Source: Pseudothermotoga_B sp051235805
GTDB lineage: Bacteria; Thermotogota; Thermotogae; Thermotogales; DSM-5069
NCBI RefSeq assembly: GCF_051235805.1
Contig: NZ_JBPNXV010000001.1
Span: 1,971,186-2,035,185 of the forward strand
Length of the DNA: 64,000 nucleotides
Reading direction: 5' to 3'
Part shown: positions 26,882 to 36,440 of the stretch, piece by piece
Layout: each line of letters opens with the position of its first letter
Numbering within the stretch: the stretch's first letter is position 1
The notes under the pieces: model-generated
Seen by the model: the letters and a program-made list of their open reading frames with translations, nothing else
Databases searched by the model: none
Told to the model about the DNA's origin: nothing
Translations under genes and position numbers: made by a program

Positions 26882-28438
26882 CTACCTTGAAGGTGTTTCA
26901 GTGAAATGCTCAGCTACAAAAAACAAAAGAAGAACAATCCACATCAAGATAGAATTGAGTGCCTGTGCTTCGCCGATGTGACGTGTGCTGAACAGTTTGT
27001 AAGTTGCGACTGAAACGGTAGTGAATCTGCCTTCTGAAAGAATCACAGTTGCCGTGATCTCGCCAAGCGCAATTGCCATAGAGAAAGTGAAGATTCCAAG
27101 CAGCTCTTTTTTGAAGATAGGCAGTGTAATGAAAAAGAGACTTTGCAAAGCTCCACATCCATCGATTTTACCTGCTTCCTCGATCTCTCTTGGAAGGTTT
27201 CTCCACAAATTCTGCAGTGAACTGTGCGCCAACGGAAGAGATATGAGAGCATAGATTGCACCAAGTTTGACGGGTAATGGTAGTAAGGTCATTAGAATCA
27301 TGCCAAAAGCCATCGTGGCTGGTGATATCGATATTGGTAGGTTTATCATCACAGAAATAAGATTGTTGTATCTGACCGAAATGTAAGAGGTCATCAAACC
27401 TATTACGCAAACAGTGACAGAAGCTAATGCACTCAAAACGAGACTGAAAAAGAGTATGGATTTGACATCGGCTCCTACTATCCATTCAACGGTCTGACTG
27501 AACAATCCTTTGAAGTTTTGGAAGGTGAAAGTGCCACCATATCTGAGGAATCCTCCGAGTGAGGACATGAACAGAGGAAGAAAGACAAACAAAACAACTA
27601 CAAACACGTACAGATAAGTCCATTTTGGAAGGTCCTCTTTGAGTGTCTCACCAGAAAACTCCCCGGTCCTTGTGGACAAAACCAGAAATATGAAACTCGC
27701 AAGTGCGACAAAGACCATCTGAATAAGGGTCAGAGAAAGTGCACTCTCAAAATCTAGTAAAACTTTCAAGTACATGTAGATATTAACCTCAATCGTCGAG
27801 TACTTTATGCCTCCCAAAATCAAGACAACGGCAAAACTTGTGAAGCAATACAAAAAGGAAAGTGCGAACGCTGATCCTATAGCAGGTAGAGCCAAGGGGA
27901 GTTCGATGTACCAAAAGCGTCTGAATCTTGAAGCGCCCTCTAAGTTTGCCATCTCCAATATGGCTTTGTCTATTCTTTCAAACGCATCACCGACTATTCT
28001 TATGAACAATGGAAAGTTATAGAAAACATGTCCGATGAGAACGGCAGTAAAGGTATACAGTATCCTAACTTTGATGTTGAAAACCGATAGAAATGCGTTG
28101 AGTAAGCCGTTGTTACCAAAGGTTAGTAAGAATCCCACTGCCATAGATATTCCTGGAAGAACAAATGGAACCATACTCGCAGATTTCATGAGACTCTTGA
28201 CCGCTGTCGGGAGTTTTGTCCTTGCCATTAAATGAGCGCCCGGTATGCCCAGGAGCATCGTCAACAACGCCGAGAGAAGTGCTTGAAAGGCCGTGAATCT
28301 CACAACAGATGAGTTCAGTGATAGTACTCTCACAAGATCTATCTGTGGAAATCTCACAACCAACAAGATCAGTGGGTATATCAGAAAAGTGCCGACGAAA
28401 ACCGTCGGCACCAACGACAGCAAGAAAGGTTTTCTCAT
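26882..28438 (-). CDS. thiP: Thiamine ABC transporter permease (ThiP-like, double length)
   Basis: A 518-residue membrane protein made of two BPD_transp_1 permease halves (about residues 50-250 and 330-510), each with an EAA loop (LEGASRFRRFWYIELPLA and EEAGKIDGCGALQSLFFITL). Fused permeases of this size occur in ThiP and in ferric-iron FbpB proteins. The TPP riboswitch upstream of the paired binding-protein gene settles on thiamine. Its start overlaps the binding-protein stop by four bases. No ThiQ-type ATPase gene is adjacent, so the ATPase is encoded elsewhere or shared. Confidence 0.85.
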   Translation of the reverse strand: MRKPFLLSLVPTVFVGTFLIYPLILLVVRFPQIDLVRVLSLNSSVVRFTAFQALLSALLTMLLGIPGAHLMARTKLPTAVKSLMKSASMVPFVLPGISMAVGFLLTFGNNGLLNAFLSVFNIKVRILYTFTAVLIGHVFYNFPLFIRIVGDAFERIDKAILEMANLEGASRFRRFWYIELPLALPAIGSAFALSFLYCFTSFAVVLILGGIKYSTIEVNIYMYLKVLLDFESALSLTLIQMVFVALASFIFLVLSTRTGEFSGETLKEDLPKWTYLYVFVVVLFVFLPLFMSSLGGFLRYGGTFTFQNFKGLFSQTVEWIVGADVKSILFFSLVLSALASVTVCVIGLMTSYISVRYNNLISVMINLPISISPATMAFGMILMTLLPLPVKLGAIYALISLPLAHSSLQNLWRNLPREIEEAGKIDGCGALQSLFFITLPIFKKELLGIFTFSMAIALGEITATVILSEGRFTTVSVATYKLFSTRHIGEAQALNSILMWIVLLLFFVAEHFTETPSR

Positions 28439-29421
28439 TTAGCTATCATTACCTTTGCCCATTCTTCGAGCCATTTCTTTCCATTTCTGTCGAAGAGCTC
28501 ATAATCAAATGGTAAGACTTTTTCGATCTTGCTGGCATGCTTGTAAGCCTCAGGAAGTTCTATTTCGATCACCGGGTACATCCACTGATTCAAAGGCACT
28601 TCAGATTGAAAACTCTCCGAAAGGAGAAACTCTATGAACTTCTTAGCCATCTCGAGATTCTTGGTGCCCTTTACGATGGCTGCATATTCGATTTGAACAA
28701 AAGCACCTTCCTCCATCACCACAGGTAAGTACTTCAAACTCCCATACTCGTGATAGCTGTACGCACCATCGGTTGCATAGCTCACCATTATGTCAGCCTC
28801 ACCAGTTTCCAACATGCTGAAGGCTTCATCCCAACCAGGTGTGATTGTGAGTATACTGTTCCTCAAGTTTTTCCAGTAATCCAAGAAACCGTCTTCACCG
28901 AAGACTGCTATTGTCCAAAGTAAGAACGAAAGTCCTGTGCTCGATGTACGAGGATCTTGAACGACCAATTCCTTTGCGAATCTCTTATCGAGCAGATCTT
29001 TGAACGACTTCGGTGGATTTGCTATCTTCTCGGTGTTGTACACCAAAGCAATTGCGCCAAAATCATATGGTGTACCATAACCTTGTGTATCGAGTAGGCT
29101 ACGGTCTTTCACCTTTGAAATATTCTCAGGAACAAACTGCATCAGAAGTCCTTCCGAAATCGCTCTCCGTAATAACGGTTGATCTAATCCGACAACCACA
29201 TCTGCCTTGGGTTGGTCCTTTTCCAAGATCATGCGTGATAGGACGTTGCCTGCATCGCCAAATGACAAGATCTTCACTTTGACATTGTACTGCTTCTCAA
29301 AGATCGGTATCGTCTTCTGCGCAATGCCCGAAGCGAAGCTGCTGTAAGTGTAAACGACCAGTTCTTGAGAAAAGCTTGACACTACGAGAATTAGTGCTAC
29401 AATAAATAACAACTTTCTCAT
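28435..29421 (-). CDS. thiB: Thiamine ABC transporter substrate-binding protein
   Basis: A 328-residue secreted type II binding protein. The signal peptide is LLFIVALILVVSSFS, then ELVVYTYSSFASG, KADVVVGLDQPLLRRAI, YGTPYDFGAIALVYN, VVQDPRTSSTGLSFLLW and YATDGAYSYHEYG, a set typical of ThiB/TbpA. It binds thiamine or its phosphates in the periplasm. Two GTG codons precede, but ATG 29421 is correctly spaced after GGGGAGGTGG. Expression is controlled by the TPP riboswitch and terminator at 29447-29565. Confidence 0.88.
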   Translation of the reverse strand: MRKLLFIVALILVVSSFSQELVVYTYSSFASGIAQKTIPIFEKQYNVKVKILSFGDAGNVLSRMILEKDQPKADVVVGLDQPLLRRAISEGLLMQFVPENISKVKDRSLLDTQGYGTPYDFGAIALVYNTEKIANPPKSFKDLLDKRFAKELVVQDPRTSSTGLSFLLWTIAVFGEDGFLDYWKNLRNSILTITPGWDEAFSMLETGEADIMVSYATDGAYSYHEYGSLKYLPVVMEEGAFVQIEYAAIVKGTKNLEMAKKFIEFLLSESFQSEVPLNQWMYPVIEIELPEAYKHASKIEKVLPFDYELFDRNGKKWLEEWAKVMIAK

Positions 29422-29446
29422 ATACACCACCTCCCCAAAGTTAAAA

Positions 29447-29463
29447 CCCCGCCACCGGCGGGG
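29447..29463 (-). terminator. Riboswitch-controlled terminator before thiB
   Basis: On the minus strand CCCCGCC, GGT, GGCGGGG is followed by TTTT. It lies between the TPP aptamer and the thiB ribosome site, so it is the likely expression platform that stops transcription when TPP is bound. Confidence 0.75.
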
Positions 29464-29480
29464 TAATTTATCACCTTTTT

Positions 29481-29565
29481 GCTCCCTACGCCGGCATTAC
29501 CCGGATCAGGTTCAAGGGTCGAGGGTTTCCGCCCTCCTCTCAGCCTCGGATTAGAAGCTCCCCTG
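29481..29565 (-). ncRNA. TPP riboswitch (THI element)
   Basis: The minus-strand leader carries the conserved blocks GGGGAGCT, CTGAGA and ACCTGATCCGGGTAATGCC, then GCGTAGGGA, in the right order. It shows the two-arm THI-box architecture closed by the outer P1 stem. A GC-rich hairpin with a short T-tract follows, so it probably acts by transcription termination. A plausible promoter is TAAAAT (29588-29593) with TTGCAA at a long 19-bp spacing. Confidence 0.93.
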
Positions 29566-29685
29566 CATGGTATTCACTTGCAATTTTATTTTACCACAGC
29601 TGGTGTAGATGATTGCAAGGTCATCAAATTGTTCAACACCAAAAACATGTTGTAAAATTATTGTGCAAGTGAGAGGAGTGATTCT

Positions 29686-30729
29686 GTGAAACTCGGTGAC
29701 AAGATACCCAGAGACATCTTCAACGAGCTCGAAGCGAGTACTTTCTCAGTTCTTCCATTCATTCAGCAACTGAACCAAAAGGTAAATGAGAATGTTGAGA
29801 TTGTAGCAAAAGTCTTGAGCAGAAAACTTCAAGAAGCAAAAGATCAAAAGAGGTTTCTGCTGATGACCCTCTCAGATAAAACAGGAAGTATAAGAGCTGT
29901 CGATTGGCACAATGCAGATAGAAACTTTGGTAAGATCAACGAAGGTGATGTCGTTTTGGCAAGAGGTCGCGTCGTTTACTTCGAAGATCACGTGCAACTG
30001 AATTTAGACAAGGATCCAGAATCTGTCAAACCCTTGAAAGATTCTGAGTACGATTTTCGAAGGTTCGTCGATGTAGCCACTCGCGATATAGACAAGATGT
30101 ACAACGATCTAAAGGCACTGATAAAAGACATCTTAGACGATGAACTGAGAATACTTTTGGAAAGTCTATTCGTTGAAGACTCTCAGTTCGTTAAGCAGTT
30201 TCTTCAAATTCCTGCTGGCGTAAACGTTCATCATGCATACCTGGGAGGTCTACTGGAACACACCTTAGATGTAGCTTCTCTGTGCAAAGCACTCTCTACT
30301 GTCTATGAGCAGTTCATCAACAGAGATATTCTAATCTGCGGAGCAATCTTACACGATATTGGAAAGGTAAAAGAATACAGGGTGACTCAGAAAGGCTTTG
30401 AGGTCACAGATGAAGGCGAATTGATAGGTCATATAGTACTCGGCACAGAGATGTTTTTAGAACAAGCAAAGAAAGTGGCGTTGAGCAAAAGCAAGTCGAT
30501 GCAACTTGAACACATCATTCTTTCCCATCATGGAGAACTCGAATGGGGTTCACCAGTTGTTCCCAAGACAGCAGAGGCTTTTGTGATTCACATGCTCGAA
30601 AATATGGATGCGAAATTGGCGCGGTTTAGAGCAATTGGAGAAAAGGAAAAAAGAAATGGCACAGACAAGATGTGGAGTGAATATGATAGGCATTTACAAA
30701 GACGTCTTTGGCTTGGAGGGATTGACTGA
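29686..30729 (+). CDS. yhaM: YhaM-type 3'-5' exoribonuclease (OB-fold plus HD domain)
   Basis: A 347-residue cytoplasmic protein. An N-terminal OB-fold (about residues 35-105, KRFLLMTLSDKTGSIRAVDW) precedes an HD phosphohydrolase domain with VHHAYLGGLLEHTLDVASLC and GAILHDIGKVKEY (the HD pair). The pattern and length match Bacillus YhaM, which degrades RNA and DNA from the 3' end with Mn2+. The GTG start follows GAGAGGAGTGAT. Promoter candidate: TTGTTC (29629-29634), 18 bp, TAAAAT (29653-29658). It is coupled to the mutase gene (TGATG overlap). Confidence 0.85.
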   Translation: MKLGDKIPRDIFNELEASTFSVLPFIQQLNQKVNENVEIVAKVLSRKLQEAKDQKRFLLMTLSDKTGSIRAVDWHNADRNFGKINEGDVVLARGRVVYFEDHVQLNLDKDPESVKPLKDSEYDFRRFVDVATRDIDKMYNDLKALIKDILDDELRILLESLFVEDSQFVKQFLQIPAGVNVHHAYLGGLLEHTLDVASLCKALSTVYEQFINRDILICGAILHDIGKVKEYRVTQKGFEVTDEGELIGHIVLGTEMFLEQAKKVALSKSKSMQLEHIILSHHGELEWGSPVVPKTAEAFVIHMLENMDAKLARFRAIGEKEKRNGTDKMWSEYDRHLQRRLWLGGID

Positions 30730-32138
30730 TGAAGATCAGATTCGGCACATCAGGATGGCGAGCAGTGATCAGTGACCAGTTCACCTTCAGCAACGTGAAA
30801 ATAGTGAGCCAAGCCATAGCCGAATACGTGAAGAAAATGGGTGGAAAGACTCTGATTGTCGCACGCGATACCCGGTTCATGACTGAACACTACGCACAGT
30901 TGGTGGCTCAAGTATTGGCTGCAAATGGCATAAAGGTTTTGATGCCAGAGAATCCGACACCCACACCAGTCGTATCCTTTGCTATAAGACATTACGGTTT
31001 GTCTGGTGGAATAAACATTACAGCTTCGCACAATCCACCTGAATACTGCGGTATAAAATTCAATCCAGCTGATGGTTCGCCAGCATCACCCGAGATTACA
31101 AAACAAATAGAGAGTTTGATTGAAAAGATAGACGAAAGCAAAGTACCTATGATGAGTATTCGCGAAGCGAGCGCAAAGGAATTGTTCGAGATCTTTGAGC
31201 CAAGAGCCGACTATATGAAAGCAATTGCAAAGAAGGTTGATCTTGAAAGGATCAAGTCGGCTGGTTTGAAGGTTATCGCCGACCTTCTGTACGGAACCGC
31301 AGCAGGATATTTAGACGATCTGTGTAAATCGATTTGTGGTGACTTTGAGGTATTCCACAACTACAGAAATCCATATTTTGGAGGAGGACGACCTGAACCA
31401 GATGAAACGCGCCTAAGAGAGTTCGCCGAGAGAGTTAAGAATCGTGGATGGGATGTAGTAGTTGCAACAGATGGCGATGCAGATAGATTTGGGATCGTTG
31501 ACGACACAGGTGATTTTGTGAAGCCCAATGAAGTAATTGCTCTCTTAGCACACCATCTGTACAAGAACAAAAACCTTAAAGGACCTGTTGCAAGGACCGT
31601 TGCCACCTCACATGCACTTGATGCAGTTGCACATACCTTCAATGAGAAAGTCATAGAGACACCTGTGGGCTTTAAATTTCTTGCAGCCACACTTTTGAGT
31701 GAAAACGTGGTCATCGCCGGAGAAGAGAGTGGAGGTCTTACCATACAAAACCACACACCAGAGAAAGATGGGATATTAGCTTGTTTGTTGATTTTGGAGA
31801 TGATGGCTTACGAAAAGAAGGCTTTGTCTGAGATAAGGGAAGAGTTCAGAAGAAATTATGGTGAGTTTTTCAACACGAGAATAGATTTTGAACTGAAGGA
31901 TGAAAAAGAAAAACAAGAACTTCTGACGAAGTTCAAAAACATAAAGGATTACTTGTCTGGCATTCAGATAACTGATCAAGACTCCGTTGATGGTATGAGA
32001 TATTTCTTTGACAGACCAGGGGCATGGATGCTCGCGAGAGCTTCGGGGACAGAACCCGTAGTGAGGATATACCTTGAGGCGAAAGATACTTCAACTTTGC
32101 AAAGTATGATCACAGCGATTCGTAAGCTGAGTAGATAG
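30729..32138 (+). CDS. Phosphoglucomutase/phosphomannomutase
   Basis: A 469-residue alpha-D-phosphohexomutase that interconverts hexose 1- and 6-phosphates. Visible are the active-site serine in TASHNPPEYCG (Ser about 100), the Mg2+ loop DGDADRFG near residue 250, the sugar-binding GEESGG and the phosphate-binding ASGTEPVVRIY near the C-terminus. Whether glucose, mannose or glucosamine phosphates are preferred cannot be told. It starts within the yhaM stop, 11 bases before topA, giving a three-gene operon. Confidence 0.9.
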   Translation: MKIRFGTSGWRAVISDQFTFSNVKIVSQAIAEYVKKMGGKTLIVARDTRFMTEHYAQLVAQVLAANGIKVLMPENPTPTPVVSFAIRHYGLSGGINITASHNPPEYCGIKFNPADGSPASPEITKQIESLIEKIDESKVPMMSIREASAKELFEIFEPRADYMKAIAKKVDLERIKSAGLKVIADLLYGTAAGYLDDLCKSICGDFEVFHNYRNPYFGGGRPEPDETRLREFAERVKNRGWDVVVATDGDADRFGIVDDTGDFVKPNEVIALLAHHLYKNKNLKGPVARTVATSHALDAVAHTFNEKVIETPVGFKFLAATLLSENVVIAGEESGGLTIQNHTPEKDGILACLLILEMMAYEKKALSEIREEFRRNYGEFFNTRIDFELKDEKEKQELLTKFKNIKDYLSGIQITDQDSVDGMRYFFDRPGAWMLARASGTEPVVRIYLEAKDTSTLQSMITAIRKLSR

Positions 32139-32149
32139 GAAGGGAAAAG

Positions 32150-34306
32150 ATGAAGAAGATCATAATCGTCGAATCACCAGCAAAGGCAAAGACTATAAAA
32201 GAGATACTCAAAGGTGAATATGATGTCATCTCTTCAAAGGGACATGTGCGCGACTTGCCAGAAAAGGAGTTCGGAGTCGACATAGAGAATGACTTCGAAC
32301 CACAGTTCAAGATCATCGATGGAAAAGAAAGAGTAGTTCAAGAACTCTCTGAAAAGGCAAAAGGTAAAGAAATCTTACTCGCATCTGATATGGACAGAGA
32401 AGGTGAAGCGATCGCCTGGCACCTTGCAGACATTCTTGGAGTTCTGGGCAAGAAAAACAGAATTGTGTTCAGTGAGATCACCCCAAAAGCAATACAGAGT
32501 GCGGTGAAATCTCCAAAGCACATAGACATGAAAAAGGTTCAGGCACAATTAGCAAGACGCATACTCGATCGTATCGTTGGATACAAGATAAGTCCATTAC
32601 TTTGGAAGATGCTCAAGGCGAACCTGAGTGCTGGAAGAGTCCAGTCAGCAGCATTGAAGATCATCTGCGAAAGAGAAGTTCAAAGGCACAGGTTCGTACC
32701 AAGAAAGTTTTGGAAGATTCAAGGTTATGTGAACTCACTGAGATTCTATCTCACGCACATAGATGGAAAAAGAATAGAGATGCAAGACGTCACCAAGGAA
32801 GTAGCTCAAGAGATCGAAAAAAACGTCAAGACCCTGAAGGTCAAGCAGATCAAGAAGAGAGAGGTTCATAAGAAGCCTCCCTTGCCTTTCATAACCAGTA
32901 CACTACAACAAGAAGCATCAAACAGATTGGGCTTCACCGTAGGAAAAACAATGCAAATCGCACAACAGCTCTACGAAGGAATAGACACTCCAAATGGGCA
33001 CAGAGCTTTCATAACCTACATGAGAACCGATTCAACAAGAGTATCAGATTTCGCCAAAGAGATGGCTAAGGATTACATAATGAACAACTACGGCAAGAAA
33101 TACCTCTCAAAGCAGGCAGTTTCACAAAAGAAAGGACAGAATGTTCAAGATGCACATGAGGCTATCAGACCAGTTGAAGTGAATCTCACACCGAGTGAAG
33201 CTGAAAAAGAGCTTTCGAAAGATCACTCGAAACTTTACAAACTCATCTGGGAAAGATTTCTCGCTTCACAGATGAGTGAAGCTGTCTACGAGGAGACCAC
33301 AGTAATCTTTGAATCTGGACGGTATACCTTTGAATCCAAAATCGAGCGCAGAATCTTCGATGGCTTTGAGGTGTTGTTCAAGAAAGAAAAGGAACAAGAG
33401 CTTCGAATTCCATCTGGTGAAGTCTTGGTAAGTAAATGGCAAATAGAAGAAGATGAGACAAAACCTCCCTCACGCTACACAGAAGCCACAATGGTACGTG
33501 CGCTTGAAAACAGAGGCATTGGCAGGCCAAGTACTTATGCGACTATTATCTCAACGCTCCTTGAGAGAAAGTACGTTGTCAAGAACTCTCAAGAACTCGT
33601 TCCAACAGTCATGGGTTTTGTGGTCAACCATTATATGGAAAAAAGGTTCCCACAAATAATAGATCTGCAATTCACCGCTCACATGGAAGAAGGTTTAGAC
33701 GAAGTGGAACAAGGTAAGAAGGATTACAAAGAACTGCTCAAGGAGTTCTACGAACAGTTCTCTAAATACTTAGAGGATGCCCAAAGACAATGGCTTTCGA
33801 TAGACATCCCAACAAGTCTGAAATGTGATTGTGGTGGTGATTATCAGTTAAGAGTTGGGAGATATGGCCTATATCTATCGTGTTCGAAATGCTCGAAAAC
33901 TTCATCGATAGCACTTGATACTCCAGCTGTACTCGATGACAAACTGTATCTTCAAATGGACAAACAAGATTCATTACAGATAAATTGTCCAGCCTGTGGT
34001 GACCAACTGGAGGCAATGGACGGCAAGTTTGGAAGGTACTTCAAATGCAAGAAATGTGGTAGAACTTACACGGCTTTTGCCAGAGGAAAATGTCCAAAGT
34101 GTTCTTCTGTAGTCGAGAGAAAGATGAGCAAGAAAAAGAAAGCCTTCTTCAAATGTACAAATGAAAACTGTGACTTCATCAGTTGGCTTGAGCCATCAGA
34201 TGAAAAATGTCCTGACTGCTCAGAAAGTCTTTATTACAAGAAGGTTCGTTCAAAAGAAGTGTTGTACTGTCAGAGCTGCAAGAAATCCTTCGATCTGAAG
34301 GAATGA
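32150..34306 (+). CDS. topA: DNA topoisomerase I (type IA)
   Basis: A 718-residue enzyme relaxing negative supercoils. The Toprim domain starts at once (IIIVESPAKAKTIKEIL, then DMDREGEAIAWHL). The catalytic Tyr is in FITYMRTDSTRVS at about residue 290. Residues beyond about 560 form four C4 zinc ribbons (CDCGG, CPACG, CPKCS, CPDCS, each with a second Cys pair), more than in some relatives. The ribosome site GGAAGGG is close to the ATG. It ends at a strong bidirectional terminator. Confidence 0.95.
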   Translation: MKKIIIVESPAKAKTIKEILKGEYDVISSKGHVRDLPEKEFGVDIENDFEPQFKIIDGKERVVQELSEKAKGKEILLASDMDREGEAIAWHLADILGVLGKKNRIVFSEITPKAIQSAVKSPKHIDMKKVQAQLARRILDRIVGYKISPLLWKMLKANLSAGRVQSAALKIICEREVQRHRFVPRKFWKIQGYVNSLRFYLTHIDGKRIEMQDVTKEVAQEIEKNVKTLKVKQIKKREVHKKPPLPFITSTLQQEASNRLGFTVGKTMQIAQQLYEGIDTPNGHRAFITYMRTDSTRVSDFAKEMAKDYIMNNYGKKYLSKQAVSQKKGQNVQDAHEAIRPVEVNLTPSEAEKELSKDHSKLYKLIWERFLASQMSEAVYEETTVIFESGRYTFESKIERRIFDGFEVLFKKEKEQELRIPSGEVLVSKWQIEEDETKPPSRYTEATMVRALENRGIGRPSTYATIISTLLERKYVVKNSQELVPTVMGFVVNHYMEKRFPQIIDLQFTAHMEEGLDEVEQGKKDYKELLKEFYEQFSKYLEDAQRQWLSIDIPTSLKCDCGGDYQLRVGRYGLYLSCSKCSKTSSIALDTPAVLDDKLYLQMDKQDSLQINCPACGDQLEAMDGKFGRYFKCKKCGRTYTAFARGKCPKCSSVVERKMSKKKKAFFKCTNENCDFISWLEPSDEKCPDCSESLYYKKVRSKEVLYCQSCKKSFDLKE

Positions 34307-34329
34307 AAGGTGGGCAAGTGCCCACCTTT
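34306..34329. terminator. Bidirectional terminator between topA and nhaC
   Basis: AAAGGTGGGC, AAGT, GCCCACCTTT with a following T on the plus side and A-rich flank on the other: a 10-bp stem shared by the two convergent genes. Confidence 0.8.
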
Positions 34330-35882
34330 TAAGCATATTGCTTAGCAGAGAGCTTGTTGAAAGATCTCGCAATAACAATCAGCAAGAGTATGCCGATAGG
34401 TAAAAGGAGTAAGGGGGTCGCTTTCAAGAAGCCGTACAACAGATACATGATGATAGAAACGAAAGCACAGGTAAGTGCATAAGGTATTTGTGTATTTACG
34501 TGATCCAAATGGTCACTTCCAGAAAAGATCGAAGCCAGAACGGTCGTATCAGAAATCGGTGAACAATGATCGCCGAAGATCGCACCAGCGAAGACAGTCC
34601 CAGCCATGACTGTCACAGAAATCCATGCATTACCGGTGATTTTGTAAGCTATGGGTATCGCAATCGGTGTGAGAATTGCCATGGTTCCCCAAGAGGTGCC
34701 CGTAGCGAAAGAGATCATCATTCCAACAGCAAAGATGATAGTTGGTACCAAAGCGAAAGAAACATTCTCTCCAACCATTGACACCACATAACCCGCAAGG
34801 TCCATATCTTTTGTAACGGTACCAATAGACCAAGCGAGTACCAAGATCGCACACGCAAGAAGCATGAGTTTGAAACCTTCCAAAATCGTCTTCATGGTTT
34901 CTGAGACGGTCATAAGCTTGAAGCCAAGAGCAATTACTATACCAGTCAACGTCATCGCAAAGGCGCCCCACAAAAGAGCTGTTGCAGCATCAGCATTACC
35001 AAGTTTTTCGATAAGAGTTTCCCCACCCACCTTTGCGCCAGTATAATAAAATCCAAATATCGTAACAACAACCAGCGCTAAGATTGGCAGAACAAAAGTA
35101 ATTATCATCGGTCGCTTTTCTATAGGCTTGCCGAGTTCAAAATCAACATTCAGCATCGGAGATGCACCATCTCTGGAAGTCTTACCTTCCTTCTGCGCTC
35201 TCATCTCTGCCTTCAACATCGACCCAAAATCCCAGTTCGTAATAGCTATGATTCCAACGAAGATCACAGTGAAGATACAATAAAAGTTGAATGGAATACT
35301 TCCCAGAAAGGCGGACAAAGGAGAAATGCCTGTTATACCTGCACCCTCCATACCTTTTTGAATCATCGCTAACTGGTAAGCTATCCAATCAGATATGAAA
35401 AAAGTAGCCACAGGAGCAGATGTGGAGTCGAGTATGTAAGAGAGTTTCTCCTTAGAAATCTTGTGTTGCTCAAAGATATCCCTTGTGACATTTCCAACAA
35501 TCGCTGCGTTGATATAATCGTTGAAAAAAACGATAACACCCAAGAGCCATGCCCATATGTTTGCAGATCTTCGGGTTTTGATCTTTGTTCTTGCCCAATC
35601 TGCAAGCGCTTTGCTGCCACCGAGTTTCCATATAAAAGCTATACCTGCACCCATAAATAAGTTGAACAAGAGCAGTTTTGCGTCCCACTCATCTGCCATC
35701 GAGCCGATGATCTTTTCAAGAGAATAACCAACCCCAGCAATCGGATTGAAACCATTCAGAAGCAAACCACCTGTGAAAATGCCAAGGAAAAGCGAAAGAA
35801 GGACGTTCTTGGTCACAAAACACAGAACAATAGCGACAAGTGGTGGTAAAACCGACCAAAAGCTGCCTTCCACCAACCACAC
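34329..35882 (-). CDS. Na+/H+ antiporter NhaC family protein
   Basis: A 517-residue integral membrane transporter with about eleven hydrophobic helices. It contains the NhaC-type segments VIVFFNDYINAAIVGNVTRD, FATGTSWGTMAILTPIAIPI and AGAIFGDHCSPISDTTVLAS, typical of the large-loop YheL/MleN-like branch. It probably exports Na+ (or a dicarboxylate with Na+/H+ exchange) across the cytoplasmic membrane. It is monocistronic, transcribed from a consensus promoter at 35966-35993 whose start region overlaps a palindrome. Confidence 0.85.
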   Translation of the reverse strand: MWLVEGSFWSVLPPLVAIVLCFVTKNVLLSLFLGIFTGGLLLNGFNPIAGVGYSLEKIIGSMADEWDAKLLLFNLFMGAGIAFIWKLGGSKALADWARTKIKTRRSANIWAWLLGVIVFFNDYINAAIVGNVTRDIFEQHKISKEKLSYILDSTSAPVATFFISDWIAYQLAMIQKGMEGAGITGISPLSAFLGSIPFNFYCIFTVIFVGIIAITNWDFGSMLKAEMRAQKEGKTSRDGASPMLNVDFELGKPIEKRPMIITFVLPILALVVVTIFGFYYTGAKVGGETLIEKLGNADAATALLWGAFAMTLTGIVIALGFKLMTVSETMKTILEGFKLMLLACAILVLAWSIGTVTKDMDLAGYVVSMVGENVSFALVPTIIFAVGMMISFATGTSWGTMAILTPIAIPIAYKITGNAWISVTVMAGTVFAGAIFGDHCSPISDTTVLASIFSGSDHLDHVNTQIPYALTCAFVSIIMYLLYGFLKATPLLLLPIGILLLIVIARSFNKLSAKQYA

Positions 35883-35939
35883 CTCCCCAAGTAGTTTGGT
35901 ATACTGAGAAAATCTAACCTCACGGAAAAAATAACAAAA

Positions 35940-35960
35940 AAGCAGGGTTAGACCCTGCTT
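35940..35960 (-). promoter_or_regulatory. Palindrome/hairpin at the nhaC transcription start
   Basis: AAGCAGGGT, a 3-base loop, ACCCTGCTT forms a 9-bp stem. On the minus strand it is followed by TTTTTTGTTATTTTTT, so it looks like an intrinsic terminator. However, it begins at about +1 of the consensus promoter, which suggests a 5' stabilising hairpin, an early attenuator or an operator. Confidence 0.7.
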
Positions 35961-35965
35961 AGTAT

Positions 35966-35993
35966 ATTATACCACAAAAAGAAAAATTGTCAA
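35966..35993 (-). promoter_or_regulatory. Consensus sigma-70 promoter of nhaC
   Basis: Read on the minus strand: TTGACA (35993-35988), a 16-bp spacer and TATAAT (35971-35966), both hexamers perfect. Expected start near 35959. The element GTGGTATAA recurs about 58 bases upstream (around 36025-36033). Confidence 0.85.
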
Positions 35994-36440
35994 GCCAAAA
36001 TTTTCAGCCCCCCATGACTTTTTTGTTATACCACAAATTCCTTATAATCGCTGTGAAAATTCTGCTCGCATCTCACAGTTGAGCTATTTGCCTCTTTCTT
36101 TTTCAATTGCAGTTCCATGTGGCAAATCCAACTCTTTCCAACCACAAGATGTCTTCACAGAGGCTAAAGAAAGAGAACCTTCCGAGTATTGCCTCGATCT
36201 ATCAAGATTGATCCTATGCTTCTAAATCCTTGCAGTATTTTGAACCAAGTCGAGGATTCAAATCATTCAAGTTCTTGTACATAAAGCAAGAACTTTGCTG
36301 ATGAAGATGACCGTTTCATCTAAGAAGTTCTGTACAAAACAAATCAAATTCCACTACAAACGAGATGAGCATCTTATTCGTCGTTGATATTGTAGAATTA
36401 TCTTGAGTACGAACAGCAAAAATGATGAGGTGATTCAAGG
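35994..36440. other. Gene-free region with several inverted repeats
   Basis: No convincing coding frame. Notable are ATTTGCC (36086-36092) with GGCAAAT (36121-36127), CTCTTTCTTT (36092-36101) with AAAGAAAGAG (36166-36175), and a compact hairpin AAGTTCTTG / CAAGAACTT (36269-36295). A structured leader or small RNA is possible but unproven. The plus-strand gene downstream uses GAGGTGATTC at about 36428-36437. Confidence 0.35.
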
